In this document: piece by piece, positions 7,021 through 11,157 of the stretch
How the letters are laid out: the number at the start of each line of letters is the position of its first letter
How positions within the stretch are numbered: position 1 is the stretch's first letter
NCBI GenBank assembly: GCA_903839965.1
Contig: CAIMEK010000920.1
Location: forward strand, 1-11,157
Length of the DNA: 11,157 nt
Origin: an uncultured Acetobacteraceae bacterium
GTDB taxonomy: Bacteria; Pseudomonadota; Alphaproteobacteria; Acetobacterales; Acetobacteraceae
Direction of reading: 5' to 3'
Program-made: the position numbers and the translations under genes
The notes under the pieces: model-generated
The model's database searches: none
Seen by the model: the letters and a program-made list of their open reading frames with translations, nothing else
What the model was told of the DNA's origin: nothing

Positions 7021-7791
7021 ATGCGGACCGATCCTACGGCCGCCCCGGTTGCGGGTCCTGGCGAGTGCATCGTCTCCTTGCGCGATGTCACCAAGGCGTT
7101 CGGTTATCACACAGTGCTCAACGGCATTTCGCTCGACGTCGCCAAGGGCGAAACGATCTGCATTATCGGTCCCTCAGGTTCCGGCAAGTCTACGCTGATC
7201 CGATGCATCAATGCGCTGGTGCGGATTGATCGCGGTTCCATCAAGGTTGAAGGCATCGAGGTCAACGATCCGAAGCTGGACAAGCTGGCGCTGCGCCGCA
7301 AGGTCGGCATCGTGTTCCAGAGCTACAACCTGTTCCCACACAAGACGACGCTGCAGAACATCATGATGGCGCCGATCACCGTGCTGAAGCAGGATAAGGC
7401 CGAGGTGGAAGCCCGCGCCCACGCGCTGCTGAAGAAGGTTCGGCTTGGGGGCAAGGAGAATGCCTATCCAGGAGAGCTTTCGGGTGGGCAGCAGCAGCGC
7501 GTGGCCATCGCACGTTCGCTGGCGATGCGGCCAGATATCATGCTGTTCGACGAGGTTACCGCAGCGCTCGATCCTGAAACCAAGAAGGAGGTTCTGTACA
7601 CCATCCAGGACCTCGCCCGGGAAGGCATGACTTGCATCGTCGTCACCCACGAGATGGCTTTTGCCCGCGAGGTGGCCAACCACGTGTACTTCACGGAAGG
7701 CGGAGTCATCATAGAGCACGCACCGCCGGCGGCGTTTTTTGGCAATCCGCAGGACCCGCGGACGCAGGAATTCCTCAGCCAGATTCTGTAA
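7021..7791 (+). CDS. Amino-acid ABC transporter ATP-binding protein
   Basis: This 256-residue protein is the cytoplasmic ATPase (GlnQ/HisP type) that powers the importer encoded just upstream. All nucleotide-binding motifs are intact: Walker A 'GPSGSGKST' (50-58), Q-loop in 'VFQSYNLFPH', the ABC signature 'LSGGQQQRVAIARSLA', Walker B 'IMLFDEVTAALDPE' and the switch histidine in 'VVTHEM'. Two such subunits act with the two permeases. The ATG at 7021 is preferred because AAGGA (7007-7011) precedes it by 9 bases and the product then has normal length. The frame is open much further upstream only through overlap with the permease gene. It is the last gene of the operon. Confidence 0.95.
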   Translation: MRTDPTAAPVAGPGECIVSLRDVTKAFGYHTVLNGISLDVAKGETICIIGPSGSGKSTLIRCINALVRIDRGSIKVEGIEVNDPKLDKLALRRKVGIVFQSYNLFPHKTTLQNIMMAPITVLKQDKAEVEARAHALLKKVRLGGKENAYPGELSGGQQQRVAIARSLAMRPDIMLFDEVTAALDPETKKEVLYTIQDLAREGMTCIVVTHEMAFAREVANHVYFTEGGVIIEHAPPAAFFGNPQDPRTQEFLSQIL

Positions 7792-7794
7792 TCG

Positions 7795-7820
7795 CGGGGC
7801 GGGCCTTTCCCGTAGCCCCG
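7795..7820 (+). terminator. Possible 3'-end hairpin of the ABC transporter operon
   Basis: CGGGGC (7795-7800) pairs with GCCCCG (7815-7820). An inner GGG/CCC pairing (7801-7803 with 7809-7811) continues the stem, leaving a GTA bulge. It starts four bases after the ATPase stop. There is no T-run, so it would act as a weak intrinsic terminator, a Rho-assisted 3' end or an RNA-stabilising structure. Confidence 0.45.
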
Positions 7821-8090
7821 GCACGAAGCGCCCGTTTCATGGGCACTCTGCCCATATCGCCTCCGCGAACCTGCAAACCGGTGAGTTGCCGCGAACAGGC
7901 TCCGATGCCAAGAGCTTGCCGCTCGCCTTTATGTTGCCAGTCCATGATCTTCCGCGACCGACCGCGTTGTCTGCCTGTCTGTTGGCACGCGGAATGCACG
8001 AAACGATCGGAGCTGTTTGGAGGCGTCTTCGGTGGCTTCGGAGAACGCGGTGGCGTTGGATAAACGCGGAGGTTGGGTGCCCCAGCTCCG
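7821..8090. other. Stretch without a recognisable gene
   Basis: No reading frame on either strand gives a product I recognise, and none has a convincing ribosome site. The open frames present are out-of-frame continuations of neighbouring sequence. It may contain unrecognised, heavily decayed 5' sequence of the dipeptide transporter operon whose remnants begin at about 8091. I see no tRNA, repeat or clear promoter in it. Confidence 0.5.
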
Positions 8091-8268
8091 CGCTGCAAGA
8101 TCTTCTACCAGTTCATACCGTCCGACGCGTCGCGCGATCCCGCTTTCCAGAATGGCGAGCTCGACCTGAACTACGGCCGCGTCGACCGGAAATGGGTGGA
8201 CCGCAGCAGCGCCCTGCCCCACACCGCTGTCGATGTTTTCGAGCCGGCGGAAGAGGCGCAGAGCGTGG
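8091..8268 (+). pseudogene. Remnant of a dipeptide/oligopeptide ABC transporter substrate-binding protein
   Basis: The translation from about 8094 reads 'KIFYQFIPSDASRDPAFQNG' and then 'ELDLNYG'. Near 8212-8274 it reads 'ALPHTAVDVFEPAEEAQSVA'. This resembles the middle of family-5 solute-binding proteins, where an 'IPDxxxRxxAFxxGExDL' stretch is followed by a ligand-lobe strand. Only about 60 residues of a protein that normally has more than 500 remain. There is no signal peptide and no proper start codon with a ribosome site. The frame runs straight into a permease remnant, which shows that a deletion has fused the two. The assignment rests on motif memory and on the transporter pieces that follow. 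Confidence 0.5.
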
Positions 8269-8437
8269 CGCCGCGCGGCTATCTCGGCTTCAGCGGTCCG
8301 GTGCTGACACTGAGGGAGCGAGCCTTCATCGAAGCGGGCCGGGCGCTCGGCTTCTCGCCTGCCCGCATTCTGGCGGTGCCGTGCTGCCGAACATCCTCAG
8401 TGAAATGCTGGTCATGGGCAGCCTGTGGATGGCAACG
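8269..8437 (+). pseudogene. Remnant of a DppC-type dipeptide/oligopeptide permease, frameshifted
   Basis: The fragment carries the family's EAA loop: 'LTLRERAFIEAGRALGFSPA' followed by RIL (8304-8372). In intact proteins this leads into 'xxVLPNIL'. Here the continuation 'VLPNILSEMLVMGSLWMA' is found only in another frame (8381-8434), so a frameshift lies at about 8373-8380. The loop and following helix match binding-protein-dependent permeases of peptide transporters. The N-terminal two thirds and the C-terminus are missing. The upstream edge is fused to a binding-protein remnant and the downstream edge to an ATPase remnant, both by apparent deletion. Confidence 0.75.
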
Positions 8438-8438
8438 A

Positions 8439-8885
8439 CGCCACCTCGCCTTCGTCTTCGTCTTCGTCAGCCACGATCTCGGCGTGATCCGCCGGTTCTG
8501 CGCGCGCGTCGCGGTGATGTATCTTGGCCGCATCGTCGAGCAGGGACCGGTTGCCGACGTCTTTACCGCGCCGCGCCATTACTATACGCGGACACTGCAC
8601 GGCGCTTCCCCAATCCCCGATCCGGCGACCCGTGGCATAATGCCGCGCGTCATGGGCGAGATCCCCTCCGCCGCGAACCCACCCCCCGGCTGCCATTGCC
8701 ATCCGCGTTGCCCACAGGCGACCGAGGTTTGCCGGGTGAGCTGTCCGCCGTGGGCTGGGCAGGGCGAGCACGGTTACGCCTGTCACCACTCGCTCGGGAT
8801 TCCGGCGCGACGTAGAATGCCACCCGATCGCGGTGCAACGCCGCCGTCCGGGGTTGCAGCAGCTCGTTTGGCTTCGAAAGCTTGA
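8439..8885 (+). pseudogene. C-terminal remnant of a DppD/DppF-type peptide ABC transporter ATPase
   Basis: The frame keeps the switch-histidine region 'VSHDLGVIRRFCARVAVMYL' and then 'GRIVEQGPVADVF'. It continues through the oligopeptide/dipeptide ATPase C-terminal domain ('GEIPSAANPPPGCHCHPRCP', 'EVCRVSCPPW', 'GYACHHS'), which is diagnostic of this subgroup. Walker A, the ABC signature and Walker B are absent, so no ATPase activity is possible. The fragment is joined upstream to the DppC relic. A six-base tandem repeat (8451-8468) has inserted an extra Phe-Val pair just before the SHDL motif. After the cysteine-rich domain the frame continues about 30 residues beyond family similarity to TGA at 8883-8885. 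Confidence 0.82.
8451..8468 (+). repeat. Three tandem copies of TTCGTC
   Basis: The hexamer TTCGTC occurs three times in a row, in frame with the ATPase relic, and encodes Phe-Val three times. Intact relatives have roughly one such pair before the SHD motif, so slipped-strand expansion within the decaying gene is the likely origin. Confidence 0.8.
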
Positions 8886-9031
8886 CCAAAGGTCGGAAAT
8901 GGACGACTCGCCGCTGATTGGCGTTTCCGGCGCCTGTTTGATCGGGCGCAGGGTGTCGGCGGAGGGCGGCATCTGATCATCGTGCCTGTCGCGCGCGCCC
9001 TGGCGGGGTCGTGGCGGCACGCACGGGGGTA

Positions 9032-9040
9032 TGTTACGAT
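9032..9040 (+). promoter_or_regulatory. Possible extended -10 promoter for iolG
   Basis: TGTTACGAT combines a TGn extension with the -10 hexamer TACGAT (9035-9040), 72 bases before the iolG start. No good -35 box is visible about 17 bases upstream, which is acceptable for extended -10 promoters. The rest of the 227-base gap after the ATPase relic (8886-9112) shows nothing else convincing. Confidence 0.35.
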
Positions 9041-9112
9041 AGCGCAGTGTCGGCCGGGCATGCGGACATTGTGGTGCGGCCGGTGGTGCCCGGGTACGAA
9101 AGGAGCACGCTC

Positions 9113-10108
9113 ATGCTGGAATTCTGCCTGGTTGGCGCCGGCTTCATCGGTCCGGTGCATGCCGCCAACATTGCCGCGCACCCGCGCGCCACGCTGCGCT
9201 GCGTCGTGGACCTCGACACCGCGGCGGCGGCGCGCGTGGCGGAGGCCCATAAGGCACGGGTGACCACCCTGGATGCGGCGCTGGCCGACCCCAGGGTCGG
9301 CGCGGTGGTGATCTGCACGCCGGCGCATACCCATGCCGAGCTGATCACCCGCGCAGCGTGGGCCGGCAAGGCGGTGTTCTGTGAAAAACCGATCGACCTC
9401 GACCTGGATCGCGTCGCCGCCTGCGAGGGTGTGCTGGCGGAAACCGGCGTGCCGTTCTGCATCGGCTTCAACCGCCGCTTCGACCCGAGCCATGCCGCGC
9501 TGCGCGCCGCCGTGGCTGCCGGCGAGATCGGCCGGCCGGAGATGCTGGTGATCACCAGCCGTGACCCGGAAATCTCGCCGCCCGACTACGTCGCGCAAAT
9601 GCCGTACGGCATTTTCACCGACACCATGATCCATGACTTCGACATGGCCCGCTGGATCATGGCAGACGAACCGGCGGAAGTGTACGCGCGCGCCTCCGCG
9701 CTGATGGACGCCGCCGCCAATCCGCACCGCGATCCGGATACCGCCATGGTGGTGCTGACCCTGCGCAACGGCGCGCTGGTGCACATCAATTCAAGCTTCC
9801 GCGCGGTGTATGGCTACGACCAGCGCATCGAGGCCTTCGGTTCCGCGGGCATGCTGATTTCGCGCAATGCCGAGAAGACGCTGCTGGAACGCTACACCGC
9901 CGACCGGGTCAGCCGCGACGTTCCTCCCTATTTTTTTATCCAGCGTTACCGCGAGGCGTTTGCGGCGGAACTGGAAGCTTTCGTGACCGCCGTCGAGACC
10001 GGCATGAGCCCCGCGGTGAACGCGGAGGATGGGCGGCGGGCGCTGGCGATTGCGCAGGCCGCAGTGGAATCGGCGAAGAGCGGCCAGCCGGTCACGCTCG
10101 CCGGTTAG
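9113..10108 (+). CDS. iolG: Gfo/Idh/MocA-family dehydrogenase, probably inositol 2-dehydrogenase
   Basis: This 331-residue cytoplasmic NAD(P)-dependent oxidoreductase has an N-terminal Rossmann site 'LVGAGFIG' (6-13) with an acidic 'VVDLD' (31-35) that suggests NAD preference. It then has 'VVICTPAHTHAELI' (65-78) and the 'EKP' motif with Lys92. 'SRDPEISPPDYV' (149-160) and 'FTDTMIHDFDMARW' (168-181) are characteristic of inositol 2-dehydrogenases, which convert myo-inositol to scyllo-inosose. Lys92, Asp170 and His174 correspond by motif to the catalytic Lys, Asp and His. The ATG at 9113 has AAAGGAG at 9099-9105. The gene stands alone between decayed transporter remnants. No other inositol-catabolic genes are in view, so a related sugar substrate remains possible. 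Confidence 0.8.
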   Translation: MLEFCLVGAGFIGPVHAANIAAHPRATLRCVVDLDTAAAARVAEAHKARVTTLDAALADPRVGAVVICTPAHTHAELITRAAWAGKAVFCEKPIDLDLDRVAACEGVLAETGVPFCIGFNRRFDPSHAALRAAVAAGEIGRPEMLVITSRDPEISPPDYVAQMPYGIFTDTMIHDFDMARWIMADEPAEVYARASALMDAAANPHRDPDTAMVVLTLRNGALVHINSSFRAVYGYDQRIEAFGSAGMLISRNAEKTLLERYTADRVSRDVPPYFFIQRYREAFAAELEAFVTAVETGMSPAVNAEDGRRALAIAQAAVESAKSGQPVTLAG

Positions 10109-10113
10109 CATGC

Positions 10114-10146
10114 AACCCGGCCGCTCCGAGGGAAGCGGCGCGGGTT
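10114..10146 (+). terminator. Strong hairpin after iolG, likely transcript end
   Basis: AACCCGGCCGCT (10114-10125) pairs with AGCGGC and CGGGTT (10134-10146, one bulged G at 10140), giving a 12-bp stem and an 8-base loop. It lies five bases after the iolG stop. Only two T residues end the stem, so it is not a textbook intrinsic terminator, but its position and strength point to an mRNA 3' end. Confidence 0.55.
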
Positions 10147-10503
10147 CCGGCGCTGGTGGTGAACTAGCTGCCGTCCGAGACGAATGGGTTCTTCACGTCG
10201 TGCGTCTGCCCGTGCCGGTTCACCACACCGCCGCGCCCTGGCGACAGCTGTTCCGCCGCATGGCGACCTCGGCGGTGTGGTCATCGAAGTGCGCCCGCGA
10301 CCGGCGGCGTCGTGCTCGATGCGACTCGCCATGCTGTTGTTCCGCACCTCTAGCCACCCGGTCACTTTGACCTTTCGGGATTTCGCTGTAGAGCGTGGAC
10401 CACTTGGCGCCGCACTTGCAGCCCTAGAAACAGAAGCCGATCTTCTGGCAGCTGCTGCGGCCGTCGCGCAACTGGCTGTTGATCGACATGTTGCCGGTGT
10501 GGA
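10147..10503 (+). other. Degraded stretch without an intact gene; possible CoA-transferase-like remnant
   Basis: No complete gene is visible. In one frame (about 10233-10260) 'APWRQLFRR' and in another (about 10262-10470) 'GDLGGVVIEVRP', then 'PVTLTFRD' and 'ALETEADLL', loosely recall the start of CaiB/BaiF-type CoA-transferases (AGPW...DLGADVIKVE...VTLDL...ADVLVE). The required frame change and poor fit between blocks make this tentative. It may equally be ordinary non-coding or heavily decayed DNA. The last part (10443-10500) is open in a further frame that runs toward the permease remnant but is not convincingly homologous. Confidence 0.3.
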
Positions 10504-10632
10504 CGTCCCGCCGTCATCACGGCTATCCGCGCTTTTTGGGTTTTCAATGCCGTGCAGCTGCTGACCGGCGGCAGTCCCAACAAGGCATCCGAGGTCCTGC
10601 TGTAAACGATCTATGGCGAAAGCACCGCCTAT
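10504..10632 (+). pseudogene. Remnant of a MalF-type (CUT1) carbohydrate ABC permease with an in-frame stop
   Basis: The frame reads 'ITAIRAFWVFNAVQLLTGGS', then 'PNKASEVLL', TAA (10603-10605) and 'TIYGES'. This matches the late region of MalF/UgpA-like permeases, where 'FWVFDxxYxLTGGGPxxATEVLxxYIY' is usual. The TAA stands where a tyrosine codon is expected, so a single base change explains the stop. About 40 residues of a normally near-300-residue protein remain. Upstream the frame is closed and no start or ribosome site is present. The fragment continues in frame into a MalG-type C-terminus, apparently joined by deletion. Confidence 0.6.
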
Positions 10633-10740
10633 GGGTCGCTGATGGCGGCGGCGACCATCGTCATCACACCGCTGGTAATCGCATTCCTCATCGCGCAACG
10701 CCGCTTCATCGAGGGCGTCACCTTCACTGGCCTGGAAGGC
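10633..10740 (+). pseudogene. C-terminal remnant of a MalG-type (CUT1) carbohydrate ABC permease
   Basis: The frame gives 'GSLMAAATIVITPLVIAFLI' and then 'AQRRFIEGVTFTGLEG'. This is the last membrane helix and tail of MalG/UgpE-like permeases, which typically end '...AxxxxxxPVxxxFLxxQRxFxxGxTxGAxKG'. Thirty-six residues remain of about 280. The family usually stops after the final KG. Here TGC (10741-10743) occupies the expected stop position and the frame runs on to TGA at 10783. It is in frame with the MalF-type relic upstream, so one deletion appears to have fused the tails of two adjacent permease genes. Confidence 0.65.
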
Positions 10741-10769
10741 TGCACAAGAACAACCATCGGAGGACGGAA

Positions 10770-11090
10770 ATGCAGAGACTCTTGAAATTGGTCGTCGGCA
10801 AGCCGAGCCGTACGATGTTCGAGATGGCGGTGGCCTGGTTCGGCAGCAAAGCCGCGAACACCGTCATGATCGGAGACAACCCCGAAACCGCCGGCGTCGG
10901 CGCGTGCGGCGCCGGTATCACTTCGATTCTGGCGGCCCCGGCCAACACCATGCCGGCATTGCCGCCTTGCTTTGACGCGCCGCCAGGGAAGCGAGCCGGG
11001 GCGACAAACGCCTGGGAGGGACGGTATAATCGGGTTGCCCGAAAACTGTTAACTGCGCTGTGTTGCGGGTTCCTCGTCGAAGTTGGGTGA
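10770..11090 (+). pseudogene. N-terminally truncated HAD-superfamily (HAD-IIA-like) phosphatase fragment
   Basis: An ATG at 10770 with a good GGAGGA ribosome site (10759-10764) opens a 106-residue frame. Residues 9-54 match the C-terminal part of HAD-IIA phosphatases: 'VGKPSRTMFEMAVAWFG' with the motif-III Lys11, and 'VMIGDNPETAGVGACGAG' with the motif-IV Gly-Asp at 35-36. The nucleophile motif DxDxT and the cap domain, which should precede this, are absent, so the product cannot be a working phosphatase. Residues after about 55 have no recognisable similarity. Genes of this type occur in some polyol transport/oxidation operons, which fits the flanking permease relics and dehydrogenase. It could still be translated as a short orphan peptide. 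Confidence 0.6.
11001..11030 (+). promoter_or_regulatory. Sigma-70-type promoter for the gene at the right edge
   Basis: A perfect -10 box TATAAT lies at 11025-11030. GCGACA (11001-11006, four of six matches to TTGACA) stands 18 bases upstream as the -35 box. The -10 box lies 66 bases before the ATG at 11097. A perfect TATAAT is rare in DNA this rich in GC. The promoter overlaps the end of the HAD fragment, consistent with that frame no longer being under coding constraint. Confidence 0.6.
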
Positions 11091-11096
11091 AACATC

Positions 11097-11157
11097 ATGC
11101 AAAAGCTCGGTAACCAGACACTCGCCGCTCTGCCCAGGGAAGTGGGTCGGCCCACCT
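11097..11157 (+). CDS. Mannitol dehydrogenase-family polyol dehydrogenase (N-terminus only, runs off the window)
   Basis: The first 20 residues, beginning 'MQKLGNQTLAALPREVGRPT', resemble the N-terminus of long-chain mannitol 2-dehydrogenases and related fructuronate reductases, which often begin 'L(S)xxxLAALPxxVxRPxYDR'. These NAD-dependent enzymes oxidise mannitol and other polyols to ketoses. The ATG at 11097 has only a weak GGGTGA-like ribosome site just before it (11085-11090). A good promoter lies upstream. The preceding carbohydrate-permease and HAD relics fit a polyol operon of the sorbitol/mannitol type. With so little sequence the call depends on the N-terminal signature and context. 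Confidence 0.6.
   Translation, partial: MQKLGNQTLAALPREVGRPT

Noticed and set aside
8073..8885. A 270-residue open frame that could be called a novel protein
   Set aside because: Its segments match three different components of a peptide ABC transporter in order, it has only a TTG start without a ribosome site, and an out-of-frame continuation of the permease motif shows a frameshift. It is a chimera made by deletions.
8783..9784. Minus-strand open frame (333 codons) across iolG
   Set aside because: It is antisense to a gene with all dehydrogenase motifs, and has no recognisable product or convincing ribosome site.
10603..10605. In-frame TAA as a recoded or read-through codon in a permease
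   Set aside because: The flanking permease pieces are both short fragments lacking their N-termini, so this is simple gene decay, not recoding.
1..11157. CRISPR arrays, tRNA or rRNA genes, insertion sequences, integrase or phage genes
   Set aside because: No regularly spaced repeats, cloverleaf sequence, terminal inverted repeats with a transposase frame, or phage-like products were seen on reading both strands by eye.

Overview
The window is high-GC DNA with every recognisable gene on the + strand. The gene content (heterotetrameric sarcosine oxidase, a sigma-54-type promoter, polar amino-acid ABC uptake, inositol and polyol dehydrogenases) suggests a metabolically versatile proteobacterium, most likely an alphaproteobacterium. 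This is a judgement from gene content and style, not from a marker gene.

Positions 1-4234 hold the end of a sarcosine oxidase operon: the C-terminus of soxB, then soxD, soxA and soxG, tightly packed with short overlaps and closed by a good intrinsic terminator. The four subunits form the cytoplasmic enzyme that demethylates sarcosine to glycine and passes the one-carbon unit to tetrahydrofolate.

Positions 4235-7820 hold a complete polar amino-acid-type ABC importer: a periplasmic binding protein, two permeases and an ATPase. A near-consensus -24/-12 (sigma-54) promoter and an upstream 20-bp inverted repeat lie in front of it. A GC-rich hairpin sits between the binding-protein gene and the permease genes and may hold membrane-component expression below that of the binding protein. 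Its position suggests uptake of an amino acid or N-methylated amine linked to sarcosine metabolism or nitrogen supply. The substrate cannot be read from the sequence.

Positions 7821-11096 are mostly decayed. About 800 bp at 8091-8885 contain order-preserving remnants of a dipeptide/oligopeptide ABC transporter operon (binding protein, DppC-type permease, DppD/F-type ATPase C-terminus), collapsed by internal deletions and a frameshift. An apparently intact Gfo/Idh/MocA-family dehydrogenase, best read as inositol 2-dehydrogenase (iolG), follows at 9113-10108 and ends in a strong hairpin. Next come a degraded stretch, remnants of a carbohydrate (CUT1) MalF/MalG-type permease pair with an in-frame stop, and an N-terminally truncated HAD phosphatase fragment. 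At the right edge a gene resembling mannitol dehydrogenase begins behind a perfect TATAAT box. The second set of relics plus that gene looks like the remains of a polyol (mannitol/sorbitol-type) uptake and oxidation operon.

I see no CRISPR array, tRNA, rRNA, insertion sequence or phage gene. I see no convincing new multi-gene system. The points most worth a second look are the sigma-54 control region, the link between sarcosine oxidase and the ABC importer, and the two collapsed transporter operons.
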